Shown: positions 10,600 to 23,220 of the stretch, one piece after another
Layout of the letters: each line of letters begins with the position of its first letter
Position numbering within the stretch: the first letter of the stretch is position 1
Assembly: GCA_941918925.1 (NCBI GenBank)
Contig: OW799234.1
Location: forward strand, 61,422,968 to 61,486,967
Direction of reading: 5' to 3'
DNA from: Phyto melanocephala
Taxonomy: Eukaryota; Arthropoda; Insecta; Diptera; Rhinophoridae
DNA length: 64,000 bases
Notes under the pieces: generated by a model
What the model saw: the letters and a program-made list of their open reading frames with translations, nothing else
Told to the model about the DNA's origin: nothing
Databases searched by the model: none
Position numbers and translations under genes: made by a program

Positions 10600-12050
10600 A
10601 ATATTATTAAAACTTCTATTTAGTGTATGACCAACTCATTTTAAATGCTCGTTGCTTGTTATTATGATGAGGCATATAATTGTGATTAATTTTTGTAAAT
10701 TTACATAAAGGCATGAATCTAAAGCAACTATCTACTTATCTAAAAAGACTAGATTGTGATATATTTTAAAGGGCACAATATAATACATATTTTGTTAAAA
10801 ACATCTGGTGTATAGCCTTTGACTTTTTCCTGTAAAGTTTTTAAAATTGATAAAGTATTTTTTAGTTAAATTAACAAGAATTACTCTTATTACTCTTCAA
10901 ACACTTTAAAACATTATGTCCAACACTGTGTTCATGTAGGGGGTTAAGGGCATATTTTATATTTCTATTTACTCTATTTATTTGCAAGTCAATAGCAGCT
11001 GTTGCTGCCCATCTCAACAATAACAACTAAAATATCATCAGAAAAAATCAATGGAATTTAATGTTGCTAATGTGATGTGATGGAATTTTGTACAATATTT
11101 CAACTGTTATACTAAAGAGAAAATTAGGAAATCTGGAAATATTTACAATGTCAATAGATAAAACAAATACATACACGTATTTCATAACACATCTGCAAAA
11201 TCTAGATGTTCCTGCATATGCTTCTGTTGTACTTTTGTTTGCTGTTTAACAAATATACACATTTGTGCTTAACAAATGCATATTTAAAGCAAAAGAAAAA
11301 AAAAAATACAAATAATAAACGTTTTAAAAACTGATTCCTTTATCAAGATTTAACAAAAAAGGTTTATGCACCCACACGTACAAATATTAAGTATGAAATT
11401 TTGTTTTTTGTATCTGCCTTTTACATTCATCATCATTATAATACTGATGTTGTTCACTTAGTTACAGTCGCTCACACTTCACACACACTCATGCTCAAAC
11501 ATAAAGACAAATGCTATGAAAGCATGACAAACGTAAATAAAATTTTTAATTTTTAAAAGCAGATACGTGCTGATAACTTTGCAAAAAACAAACAACTATA
11601 ATATTGGAGATTCTTTTATGTTGAAAATATATTTTAAATAAACTTTTATGTTTTACAGGTTGTAATTACACTGTAATCTTGATTTTGTATTCATAAAATT
11701 AAATGAAAAAAATTTGTTTTAATAAAACAAGATGTGTAAAAAAGATGCGTAGCAATAAAAGCCAATGAAAAATTAAATTAAAAAAGACAAATGAACGGAG
11801 AAAGCTGCTGTATTAAGATTTGCCATGTACAATACATAAAATGAAAAGAGTGTTGTACACCACGCGTTTTTGTTAAATTGTCATACAAATTACAAAAAAA
11901 TAAAATTTAAATGTAGTACAAACAAAATACTTAATTCAAATAATAGATGTTTCAAAATTTTAAACACATACAGAATCTAAGAGAAAACAGAAACATTGAT
12001 ATGATTTTCTTGATAAAAAATTGTCTGTACATAGTTTTTGTATTTATTTA
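10600..12050. other. Unassigned AT-rich sequence
   Basis: No gene, RNA or transposon end recognised. Open frames are short and have no family resemblance. Confidence 0.5.
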
Positions 12051-12053
12051 ATA

Positions 12054-12192
12054 CTAGCTTATGCCCGCGACTTCGTCTGCGTAGTTATAGGGATAAAAGG
12101 TAGACTTAGTATTAACCTAAATTGTTATTTATATGTTTGTCAAATCTATCCAAGCACACAAATATTAACATTTATTATACCTATTAGTAGGA
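12054..12192 (+). repeat. Short insect repeat (SINE/Lep1-like head), copy 1
   Basis: Begins ACTAGCTTATGCCCGCGACT followed by TCGTCTGCGT, a head seen in short retroposon or Helitron-like repeats of many insects, and ends with ATTAGTAGGATT. Non-coding. Class uncertain. Confidence 0.5.
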
Positions 12193-12221
12193 TTCTTATT
12201 GCTCTTATTTGACCTTTATTT

Positions 12222-12366
12222 TATAAAATTTTCAAATTGATTCTTCAAGCTCGAGGTCTTTATAAATATTTGTTGTTTTATTTATTATTCAATATTTCGC
12301 TACTCCATAAAACAACAAATATTTATAAAGACCTCGAGCTTGAAGAATCAATTTGAAAATTTTATT
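12222..12366. repeat. Perfect 59 bp inverted repeat with 25 bp loop
   Basis: Arms at about 12223-12281 and 12307-12365 are exact reverse complements, for example CTTCAAGCTCGAGGTC at 12243-12258 and GACCTCGAGCTTGAAG at 12330-12345. The loop is 12282-12306. ATTAGTAGGATT motifs flank it on both sides (near 12182 and 12364). It would form a strong hairpin and must be recent or under conversion. Confidence 0.9.
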
Positions 12367-12464
12367 AGTAGGATTATTAGTTTGAAAATTTGAATTTGAA
12401 ATAATAAAAGAAAAGTCAAAACTTTCAACAAAAATAAAAATTATACAATACAATCAACCCTTAT

Positions 12465-12616
12465 AGGCGGTTTGATAATGAGTTTGTCAACGACTTCGCC
12501 TGGTTATTGGGACAGAGAGTAGCCTATGTGTTAATCTAGGTTGTTATCTATCTTTGTGCCGAATTTCATTTAGTTCCGTTCAGCCGTTTTTGCGTGATTT
12601 ATATATTAGTAGGATT
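12465..12616 (+). repeat. Short insect repeat (SINE/Lep1-like body), copy 2
   Basis: Contains CAACGACTTCGCCTGG, TAATCTAGGTTGTTATCTAT, TTCCGTTCAGCCGTTTTTGC and the tail TATATTAGTAGGATT. Related bodies occur in reverse at 38925-39092 and 39880-40035. Non-coding. Confidence 0.6.
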
Positions 12617-12924
12617 GTACTGAAAGTATTGTATGATTGAAAAAATTAACATAAAGTTTTTTGCAACATTAAGTTCTATAAGTAACTACTGGTTGAAAAA
12701 GGTAGTTTGTAATTTTTTTTTTTATTGTAAAGTCGCATTAATAAATTCAAAACTTTTAGAACCATCCCCTTATTTAATTAAAAAGCAATATTACAGCTAG
12801 CAAGTATCGGCCTTAGTATATAAATGACCGCCATCTAAATCACACGACTTTTTTGATTTTCTGCAAATATTTTAAAATATAAATTCAGTTGCTTACAAAA
12901 CTTTTTCTATAGAACAAAGACATT

Positions 12925-12975
12925 TTGAAAGCTTATGGCCTAGAGGTTAGACTACCATCAATAATTAATAAAATA
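12925..12975 (+). repeat. Retroelement 3' tail motif, copy 1
   Basis: TATGGCCTAGAGGTTAGAC followed by an A/T tail. The same motif is near 33427-33480 and 51855-51895, each followed by AAATAAA-type sequence. I infer short 3' ends of one LINE family. Confidence 0.45.
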
Positions 12976-13282
12976 AAAGCATCACTCGGAGCGCAACCTT
13001 AGTTAGTATTTTGGCACTCTAGAGTAATTGGTTCACTTAGATTTATTATGTTCAGGCAAGAACATGTGACACTGATCATCGGTATATAGTCAATGTTTAT
13101 AAAACTTTACAAAAAAATTTACAACATAGTGTCGGTCAACAAGAGCGAGATAATGTGGCTCATACTGCCTGTTGATATACATTTTTCAAAGTTTTAAACT
13201 GGGCTTAAGACCGCAAGTCTTAGTAAGTCATGATAGAGCAGACTAAAATATACAATATTTTACCAAAATGATTAATGCTTAA

Positions 13283-14773
13283 CCCTAGCCCTTATACCCA
13301 GGTTTTAACGTAAACGTATACCCAAGTACATGTGTGGCCAGTAAAAATTAGTTGCGTTTTTCCTTACAATTTATTAGCAAAAAATTTTTTTATTCATACA
13401 ATTGGTACTTTAATATATTAATTAACATTTTGACTCGTTAGAATAAGTTCGCGTACATAGCATAACTTTTATATTTTAAATCTGGCGACGTTCTGCTTTG
13501 CGTATTATTAAAAAAATATGGCATTTTTTACAGCCAAAAAATCGTTATAAAATGTGTTCGAATTTATGGGACTTCATTTTTTAACATCGAGTCCTTACAA
13601 GCAAAAATTAGTATTTGCTACTTCTACTGTCGAAAGCATTAAAGATTTTCCATTGTTGTTAGAAAAGTTGGTTTTTAAAGTCAATTTTTTTGAAAAAAAA
13701 AAAAAAAAAATTGATGGCAAAGGAAACTTTCAACTGTCTTCGAGACAATATAAGAGGTGAATTCAAATACATATGGGTGTAGCTGAATTCGCTGCACGTG
13801 ATGGTACCATATGATGCACGCAACATCACGCCAAGCTAGACAACCAAATATTTTGAGACAACGAAGTGGCCCAGTAGAGTTTACAGCTACAATGTCCATC
13901 GTGAATACATTCGAATGTTGAGTGTATGCATTAATAGGAGTGCTTATTATGACTGGTACCAACCATAGTAAAAGCAAAAGTATTTCAGATTTATGGTCGG
14001 TACAAAATTGTCCAATTTATCGTGCTGCAATTGGCATCAATCGATTCCAAGCAATACTGCGATTCATAAGGTGTGATGATTCAAACAGAAGAGAAATTCA
14101 TCAACAAACTGACTTAGCTGCTCCAATCTCCGAGTTGTGAACCGTGATGAACTATAATTTTGAACCAAGGAGCTATTTATGCTAGTCATTGAAAGTGAGT
14201 CAGTCAAGATTCACGTAATGCGCAACTACAACACGAAACTTGGCATAGCGAATTTTGTAAGTACGGCCATGCAAGAAAGAGTTGACGCTTCACTTTCAAC
14301 GTCTGTAGCTCTTGGTATGCTGCTTTTTGTATTATATTCAAGACGAGCACAAAAAACGTACTCGTAACATATGCTTTCATTGTAAACGGCCATCATGTGT
14401 GCAACATTCAAGAAACTACTTCATATGCGAAAATGCCAATAATGGCGACAAAACTTTAATTTAAGTTATAATAAATAAAATAAAAACATAAATTTACATA
14501 AAAAAACAATCATTCTTTGACTTGTATAGTCAATTCACACAATTGCATTAGTGGCCACATCTGTACTTGGGTATACGTTCTTGGGGGTCTCGACTTTAGA
14601 AGCTCATAGCTCCTCAAAGACTTGATCTAGGATAATAATTGAGGTGTCAGTTAACTCAGATTTCATAAATTTTCTTAGATCTAAAGTTTCAGTAAAAAAG
14701 CATAAGCCGTTTAGAAGGTGCATTACTCAGAAGTGTCAATGGCCACACCTGTACTCGGGTATAAGGACTAGGG
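13283..14773 (+). mobile_element. piggyBac-superfamily element with TTAA target sites
   Basis: Element of 1,491 bp flanked by TTAA at 13279-13282 and 14774-14777. The left end starts CCCTAGCCCTTATACCC and the right end is the complement of CCCTAGTCCTTATACCC. A second, subterminal inverted pair lies at about 13315-13342 (AACGTATACCCAAGTACA) and about 14552-14580. TTAA targets and CCCTAG ends are diagnostic of piggyBac. The transposase inside has lost its middle. Confidence 0.9.
13830..14460 (+). pseudogene. piggyBac transposase, internally deleted and frameshifted
   Basis: The N-terminal region reads QPNILRQRSGPVEFTAT at about 13838-13890. After a stop near 13920 come YALIGVLIMTGTNHSKSKS, then NRFQAILRFIRCDD and QQTDLAAPI at about 13924-14130, all typical of the DDE_Tnp_1_7 (piggyBac) N-terminal half. 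Sequence then jumps to a poorly conserved late segment and a C-terminal cysteine-rich finger on another frame at about 14340-14450 (NICFHCKRPSCVQH, NYFICENA). The three catalytic aspartates are absent. It can neither transpose nor encode a full protein, but the terminal repeats could still be moved by a related enzyme. Confidence 0.8.
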
Positions 14774-14799
14774 TTAATGGAAAATTTGTTCGGTAATTA

Positions 14800-14895
14800 T
14801 TAATTCCTCGATGTATCATAGTTTAAGATTCAACTGAAAATGCCGAAGATATAATGAAAATTTATTTTGGCAACAACTACCTTCGTCAAAATATA
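14800..14895 (+). repeat. Diverged direct repeat, copy 1
   Basis: AAAATGCCGAAGATATAATG then TTATTTTGGC, with a preceding ATGTATCATAGTTTAAGA. A related segment is at 15360-15445. Family unknown. Confidence 0.5.
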
Positions 14896-15359
14896 GACTA
14901 CATTATAATTTTAATCTGGCTTAAGTTCATTTTTTAAATGTTTTTTTTTTATATGAAAAAATTAAATTTTTATTAAGGGTAATGAAAGAATAAACTTGGA
15001 AAAGTAAGTTTTTACATTTTCGAAACCAGCCACGATTTCATGATCTCCTCTTTCTCTGAATGTCCGTGTGTTGGATGTAAATATCCTCTATTTAGATGAC
15101 AAGTTTATATGAAGTTGTTTCTGTAAATAAAACATATCATACTTATTCGTATTTACTATAGTCAGTGAGAATAAAATTTACCTCAACCTAAGCTTTTTCC
15201 ACATTTTGTTATATTTTATTCTCTAACATAAGTATTTCAGCCGAAGTTATCGAAAAACTTCCTTTACAAAAGTGTAAGGATTTCTTTTAAACTTTAATTT
15301 TCATACTAAAACGGTACACTTGAGGTCAGTTATGATTAAAGCAAAACATTGGTCTCCTC

Positions 15360-15445
15360 GAGACATTGATTTATCACACTTTAAGACCCGACCGTAAATG
15401 CCGAAGATATAATGAAAAAATTATTTTGGCGACCCCTACGTTCGG
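15360..15445 (+). repeat. Diverged direct repeat, copy 2
   Basis: TAAATGCCGAAGATATAATG then TTATTTTGGCGACCCCTACG. Partner of 14800-14895. The open frame crossing it is not recognised. Confidence 0.5.
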
Positions 15446-15449
15446 CAGA

Positions 15450-18400
15450 AAAAAAAATTCAAAATTACCTTGAAGTGATTCCATCCTTGTCTAGGGGAGT
15501 GCTAACTAGCTCTCCTTTTCAACTACACTTTGTATTCGGTGGTGTGCGGGGAAATTTTATTATTATTATTTTTTTTGAGATACACCCTAGTGTTCATATT
15601 TATGATTGAATTGGTAGAGCACTAAAACAAAGAAATGTCAAATTAGATTTAACAAAAATCTTGATATTAAGGAGCGACTCACAATTAATATCGTGTATTA
15701 TGGTTGGATCACCCAAGTCTATTGTTATCCTTCTAAGTTAGTTCAGTCTTTTAGGAGTTACAAATGGTTTAAGTCACAAAAAAAGTAAAAAACAAAATAA
15801 TATACTTAAATTATTTTTGCATGTAATGTTTTTGTGTATGGTAAAAAAACAAAGTTGGTGTAATGTTGTCCTTGTTGTATTTTTTTAGATTAAATGTTAA
15901 CACTCTGTTGGATTTATTTTTGGAAAGAAATACAAGTCGAAATAAATTTATAAATAGATTAAAAAAAAACTTTTTAAATTATGTTATATTTTTAGCTTAA
16001 AAAAATTATTTACAACTGAATCATGGTCGAATGGGTCAATCGCAGTATATAATAATTTAAATAAATCTTCAAAAAACCAAAAATATTTTAACATGCTTAT
16101 CTAATATATTTTGCTCTCCTCATGAAAATAACATGGGATTTTTTTCTTTTTAAATATTAATAGTTTCTATATCTATGCACAGGACAGTATGATATGTTGT
16201 AAAAACACAAAACTTAATAGAATTTTCTCTTCTCTTGACAAAAAAAAAAATCTGTGTATAATAATAACACTGTTTACAAGGCATGAAACCTTGTGCTAGT
16301 ATATGTAAGATATCCGTATTTCTTTAAATCAAAAAATTGCTTCACTGGGCCTCAAAGGCGATCTTAAATTTTTTATTAACAATAGTTTTTTGTAAGGCCC
16401 AGGATAAAATTTTTATAATTTTTCTTGATGTCGTTATTAGAAACATACAATTTTTATGTTCTTTAATTTAAGTTTAATAGCCTACTTGTAGATATTCTTA
16501 GCCTTTAAGACTAAAGTTGTAAATCTCATCAGCACAACATCTTTTTTACTGTTCCATTTAATAGCTAAACTCATATTGGTTACGGCATCCTTCTTCGGAG
16601 CATTTGCTTCTTAAAACTACAAAGAAATTTTATAGTTTTTGTTTTTTTTTCATCCTGCTTGACTTATCAGAGATTTATTGAAGACCAACAATAAATTCTT
16701 TTAAATCCCTTTATAATTATCGAAACCAAATAAGACACAAAAACTAGATGTGGAAAATTGCAGTCCGACCAAAATCCTTTAGAATAAAAACCATAAGAAA
16801 ACAAAGAAAAACAAAATATATTGAAAATTAATCCAAAATAAGAAGCAAAAACTAAAATAAATACCAGACAACCCAAGCCAACAACCAATACCACAGTCAC
16901 AGACCACAAATAATTTCCATAAAGACTGAAAATCATTTAAAATTTTTGGGTGTTTGAATACACACCAACAGAAGCACACTATCAAGCACTTTCATTTGAA
17001 GTAGTTTTTTTATACGTTAAAGTATTACTTGAATACAGAAAATAATTAAAAATTGTATGGTTTTTATTTTTTACAATTGAAAATCTAATGATATTCTCTA
17101 CCGAATAGTTTTTAAATGATTCCTATTTTCCAAATCCTATAGGTAAGAGTATTGTCATATTGAAGTTAAATGTATTAAAAAACTTAAAAAAGAATTTAAA
17201 ATGTTAAATTTGATAGAAATTTAATCAGATTTGTTTAATAAAAAAATAAATATTCGCACACAATCGTTTCTATTTTGCTTACTTTAAGTTTTTCTTTAAA
17301 GTTTGTTTTTCACATTTAAAAAAATTTTTTCGATAATGTTTTTCATCTAACCTGGTAACTGCTGTAGGAATGTAAAGGAAAGTCTTAAGAGTTTTTGGTT
17401 TAGAAGCGGCACACACACCCAATATGTGGAGTTTCTGTATGGCTAAAAGACAAATGAAACCTAACCAAAAACTACAAATTTATTTTATTCTGCATCATCC
17501 TTTTTTTCTTATTTTTTTATTAAAGTTACAGACGCACATGCACACCGACACAGCTGTAAAGGGAATAAGATATAGCATGTAGCAGATGGAAAGAAACATG
17601 TGAAATAACAAAAACAAAACACATTCGTTGTTAATAAATCGACTTTGGTTGGCTACAGTTGATATAGGGTAGAAAAAGGGGAATATGAGACTGTCAGATA
17701 AAGATTGTGATGTCAACTCCTTTAAAAAAGGAGCTTCTATTTTCTTAAACTCATCGAATGCTAAATAAATTCTTTCAAACTCAAATTAAAATTTCTAATA
17801 TCTTTTATTTAAATAAAGTTCTGTTGTGTAGCAGAAAATCCATATCTATTACACCATCTGTTTAGATACAGAGTGTGCCCAAAAATAACTTTTTTATTTA
17901 CATGTATCTTTAATTTTAATTTCCTCTACATATTATAATATAAACAAAAAAGGAAATTTTTTCTCACCAAGTATGTGACACATGTCACTTAACTGACCCC
18001 CATTTTCAGCTTGGCAATGATTGGTTTGCTAAGAAGCATTTGGGATATCATCTTTCAAATATGTGGCTGTAGTGCTCATATTTCTGCAACAATGTTAACC
18101 TTGTGTTTTAATAACCCCATAGAGAAATAGTCGTATGCTGACAAATTTGGCTCTTTGTTTAACTGTAAATCTCTACATTATTTACTGTTCAGGTGTCATT
18201 TTCAATTTGTTACAAAATCGCAGAAGGCTTAAGCTGGAGATACACACCATCCATTCATGCGTTTGATACTTATTCACCTTTTTATACGTTTCTAAATTCA
18301 ATTTACACGCAACGCGTTTTATGCATCAACATTCTTGTTCTTATCAGCTGTTGTGTTTATATTTTTTTTAACTAAAAGCAATTTTGACAAAATAGAAACT

Positions 18401-19840
18401 AAAATTGAGTTTATGTACATGATAACTTGTTCTACAAGGGCTAACAAATAGTTAGAAATTTATTGCACTCGTTTTCTTTTAATAATACACAAACAGAGAT
18501 GACATCACATAACAGTTATCGATAAATAGAATGAAAATTTTTGGTAATGAAAAAATTGTGTGTAAAATTATCTTTTATGTATTTTTTTCCTAAAATTTAT
18601 TCTGAACTTTATTTCGAATGCTTTTTCTTTTATCAAAAACATTTTTTAACACACAAAAATAGATAAAATAAATGCACCACACAAACAGATTTATCGATAA
18701 CATTGAAAAAAAAATATATGTCATCCATGGCTATCAACAACAGCTGACATCTTTTCACCTTTTATGCGGCGGATGCAAAAGTAGAAAGTAAACCTACTTT
18801 GCTGCGTTGATACGTATAGGCATTCTTTGCGTTTTGTCGTGTTTTTCTTGTCACATACAATTACAATCATTTTACTTTTTGACAGATGCATAAAAAGGAC
18901 CAACGGATAGAATGCATCGTATGTAACTCAAGTTTTAATGATATTTATTATTACAAGCCCTGTTTTGTTCAATTAAAATAAAATATTTAATTCTTTAAAC
19001 ATGAACAGACACTAACATTTATGCTGAACTCTGTTTAAACTCAAAATATTAATAAATTTTCCTTCATTTGGTCACTGTCATAACTCCAGACACTGACGTT
19101 TTTTTGAATAAATAAGGTAGAAAATCCTTTCACAAGTTAAAAAAAATTTACATAGAAACGACTATTCAAAACAAAATTAGACGATTAGACACTAAGTTCT
19201 AAACCTTACCAAATAGATGCTTGCCAAACATTATTTTTCAAATCACTCTTAAACACAAGCTCACAGATAAAGAGAACAAAATACAGATTTTGCAGAAAAA
19301 GAAAACAAAAACCAAAATGTGCCAAAATACATGCAAATGAAATCAACAGGGTCTTATACCCTGAATATAATATATATAGTACTCTCGATGATACACGAAA
19401 ATCTTTCGACTCAGATATATGTATATATCAGCGGTCTGACAATCATGGGAATTCTACATTTACAGATAATGTTGTGGACGGAATTCGCTAAATACAGAGT
19501 AAACTCTAAATACCTACATTTAAGTTAAATCAAGAAAAAAAAGTACCAGAACAAATCTTGACTTACACGATACGAAAACAAATAGTTAGTTTGTCAAAGA
19601 ATTCTAAATAATGTTACGAAAGCTATTTATTTTCGGTTGTAAATAAATGAAATAAGAAGAAATATTATATATTGTATTATTTTAAACTTTAAGCATCAAA
19701 ATGTTAATTCTCGTCCCGTGAAAATCTGAAATGAAGAGTTTTTGTGTGTTTCATATCATAAAGTGCCAAAAAAAACAATTTAGTCAGGTACTGATATGTA
19801 ATATAAACTTATCGCTGGTACGATGAAGCCAACGTTCGGA
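15450..19840. other. Long stretch without recognised features
   Basis: Very AT-rich. The longest frames here (minus strand 16667-16985) are phenylalanine- and cysteine-rich low-complexity translations with no family match I know. No transposon ends, RNA genes or conserved exons were recognised. It may be unique host intron or intergenic DNA. Confidence 0.4.
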
Positions 19841-20678
19841 TTTTTTTATACCCTTCACACAGAAAAAGGGTATATATAGGTTTGTCATTCCGTGTGAAAT
19901 TTCTACAATTTTGATTTCCGACCCCATAAAGTATATATTTTCTGAAAGCTTATGAATAGGGGAGTCGATTAAGCCCTGTCAGTCTGTCCGTCTGTCCGTC
20001 TGACCGTATGTCCGTGTGTATGTTGAAATCAACTTTTTGAAGCCCCCCGACATCGCTTGGACTCGGGTGAGGTATTAAAATATCAGAAATATTCGGGAGT
20101 AGATCGGTATTGAAAATCAGAAACATCGGTACATAAACCACTGAGATATGAGCAAAAACCCACGACCACCTCGATTTTTTTTTCACAAAAACAACATTAC
20201 AACAACAACATACATACATACAAACGTGTATACTGGTTAGAGAAAACGTGGCATTGAATCCCAGCTAAGCCAAAAAAAAAATTTTTTTATTTTTTTTATA
20301 TTTTTTTTTTAAATTTTTTTTTATTTTTTTTTTATTTTTTATTTAATAATAATTAATAATTAATTTTTTAATATTTTTTTTTATTTTTTTTTTTTGTTTT
20401 ATATTTATTATATATATTTTAATTATTTTTTAAAATTTTTTTTTTTTAATTTTTTTTTTAAATTTTTTTTAAAATTTTTTTTTAAATTTTTTTTTTAAAT
20501 TTTTTTTTTATTTTTTTTTTAACTTACATACGTAAATTTATAATTTTACATTGGGATGTTTTTATATATGTATGGTTTTTATATATGTATGGTTTTAATA
20601 CTACTGTTATTGCATGACTACACGGTGTGAAGGGTATATAAGATTCGGCACGGCCGAATATAGCGCTCTTACTTGTTT
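19841..20678 (+). mobile_element. DINE-1-like element, second subfamily (copy J)
   Basis: Begins TTTTTTTATACCCTTCACAC, has CCCCATAAAGTATATATTTT at about 19922-19941 and a (GTCY)n tract at about 19978-20015. It ends with GTGAAGGGTATATAAG, the hairpin TTCGGCACGGCCGAA and CGCTCTTACTTGTTTA. The CACAC / GTGAAGGG ends and the gene-poor interior differ from copies A-G, so this is a separate subfamily. A T/A homopolymer-rich tract fills 20270-20520. Confidence 0.8.
20270..20520. repeat. Poly-T/A low-complexity tract
   Basis: Around 250 bases made almost only of T and A, as T-runs broken by short A-runs, inside DINE-1-like copy J. Assembly length is likely unreliable here. Confidence 0.8.
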
Positions 20679-20679
20679 A

Positions 20680-21715
20680 TTTTGTTTTCAAAATTATTTT
20701 TGAAGTAATTTTTCTAAAATCATAGATCTGTCTATAGCATTAATATTTTTCAAATATCCTAGAATAAGTCCTTATTTATATCAATCACAATAGCACTATA
20801 ACTTTTGGTGATACGAGCAAATAATATACTACTACCCCTCTTATTTCATATTTTTTTACCATAAAATTCAAAATTCTTCTGCTCTAGGATAAGATATAGA
20901 CACGTTTGCTATTAGTTGTAGATATTATATCAAATTAGACACTAATCGCCAAAGTTATAGAAAAAAAAATATTTTATTTCTTGCAAATATATCATATATT
21001 AAAACTAATTGTTGGACAGGCTGAAAACATCAAAATAAAAGTCGTTGTCCCAAAAACTATTGCGGAGAAAAACTGGCAAATCGTTTAGAAACTACTTGAG
21101 ATATAAGTGTTTTTCCAAAAATTTGCAAACGAAAACCGTTTTTAGCTTTTAGGCAATAAAGAAACGAAAGGAAATGAGTGACTGGCATAAAAAAACGCTA
21201 TAAGAAATCTACATTCTATCGAGGCTGAAGGTAAAAACTGGCGTAAAATAAATTTATATAGGGGTAAAATCTTTACCATTTACAAACGCATTTCAAAAAT
21301 GTTTAACTATTTTGCAGAAATTTCTTATTTAAATTCAGAATTATTTTTATATTTAAGAAATTTCCAATTATATTTCGAAAATAATAAACAATACATTAGT
21401 AATTTCTATGTGCGTTTCAAGAATTTCTTTTTGTATTTCAGAAATCTCCAATTGTATTTACTTGAGACTATTTTTTTTTCATTTATATATATTTTCCCTT
21501 TCTAATCAAGTGACCTACACACTTTTACAGGCCTTTTATTTACTTCAAACTTATTATAGCTGAAAAGCTACATAATTTTATTTGTTATAAAATAATTCTG
21601 TGGTTTCAACTCTTTTTAGTAACTTTTTTTTTATATTAAGATTCTTGTTGAGATTTCTGGTTTTCCTTTTATTTTCGGTTTGAGAAACACATTGAAAAAT
21701 TAACGTCAAAAATAT
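20680..21715. other. Unassigned AT-rich sequence
   Basis: No gene or mobile-element end recognised. A frame at 21299-21505 is built from repeated phrases such as YFRNLQLYL arising from a short imperfect repeat (ATTTCAGAAATTTCCAATTG-like) and is not considered a gene. Confidence 0.4.
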
Positions 21716-23220
21716 TTTTTTATACCCGCCACCAAAAAAATGGTGGGGGTATATTCATTTTGTCATTCCGTTTGTAACACATCGAAATATCCATTTTAGA
21801 CCCCATAAAGTATATATATTCTGAATCGGAGTTTGATTTTATGACGATCTAGCTATGTCCGTCCGTTTGTCCGTCTGTCTGTCCGTCTGTCCGTCTGTCC
21901 GTCCGTTGAAAGCACGATAGAGGTCGCACAGAAAAAGCTAGTGGGCTCGAATTTTGCCAGAATCTTTGTTATAGACAGGGTTTGTTTGCATTGAAAATGG
22001 GCTAAATCGGAATACTAGCAAGAGAGTTATAGCTCGTAAAGCAAGAGTAGGTCGAAATAAAAACCGTTTCCTTCGAACATCGAATAAAATGGAATTGTGT
22101 CCAAAGGCATTAACGTAGACTCATGAAACTTCGAATATATATTTCCTGAGTAAAAACAATATTTTTTCCTGCAAATTACTTAAACCTATGCATTAGGAAA
22201 GGAGTTATCGATCAAAATGTACGAAAATTTATACCGCACAGTGTATTTGTCGGTATATTTAAAAACAAGAACGTGATAAAAGCAACCAAATTGGATGAAC
22301 GACTCTGAAATTTTGCGCACATAGCTTCTTAGTCAAATGCTTTGTTCTTATGGAAAATCAATGTGCCACGCCAACTTTTACGCCCACCTCTCATATAATG
22401 GTTTATCTCAAATTCATATAATTTCTCTATGAATAAAGATTTTTGAATAATAAATGACTATATTGAAACATCTAAGTTGCGTTCATTATTAAAAATAATT
22501 TCGACACGCCTACTGTTACGCCCACTTCTCACGTTATCCACTGTTAATGAAATTTAAAAGCTCATAAAACCGACAAAATTAATGCTACGATGATGAAATT
22601 TGCTACAGACATCCTTCTATTTAATATCACTGTTATGCCGGAAAATTTATGTGCCACGCCTACTTTAACACCTACCTCCCATATAACGGTTTACCTCAAA
22701 TTCATATAATTTCTCTATGAATACAAATTTTGGAATAATAAAACACTGTAATAGTGGGAAATAAAAAAGGTGGCTACGATTCGAAAGGAGATGTTTATAT
22801 TGTTTATATTGAAATTGAATTCTAATGATTTTATTTTTGATCTCAAAGCTGAAGTACCTGTATTTTTGTTTTTTTGTGCTCATATTTGATCTCGTATCTA
22901 GAGAATAATATTTTTTTCAATAAAAAATATTTATACTCAATTTATATTTTAAATTCAAGTTTTTTTTATAGATTTTTATAGTTTTGAAGTTTTTTTTTAC
23001 ATTATAAACTATTTTATGCTTTTTATAAAAAGCTTTTTTGTAATTTAAAACAAATTTACTTTTTGTTTTGCTGCTAGATTCCGGGATAATAAAAAATAAA
23101 TCTCGCATTTCCGGGAAACAAAAATTTTCGGGAAAATGACCCTAGCTACAAAAGAACAAATAACTGGTGGTGGGTATGAAAAATTCGGCACAGCCAAATA
23201 TAGTGCTCTTACTTGTTTTT
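21716..23220 (+). mobile_element. DINE-1-like element, copy B
   Basis: 5' end TATACCCGCCACCAAAAAAA, the core CCCCATAAAGTATATATATT near 21802, a (GTCY)n tract at about 21857-21905, the module body, and a 3' end with TTCGGCACAGCCAAA and TGCTCTTACTTGTTTTT. Its last 470 bases differ from copies A, C, D and E and lack the mariner-type insert, so it descends from a lineage without that insertion or lost it. Confidence 0.8.

Noticed and set aside
16667..16985. Hydrophobic minus-strand frames of 68-89 residues, membrane-protein-like
   Set aside because: The composition is what AT-rich DNA read in this frame produces (Phe, Leu, Cys, Tyr). Two frames overlap and neither has a recognisable domain.
18228..18925. 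Possible MITE pair around CAGCTGTTGTG and CAACAACAGCTG
   Set aside because: The inverted similarity is limited to about 10 bases and does not extend, so no element could be defined.
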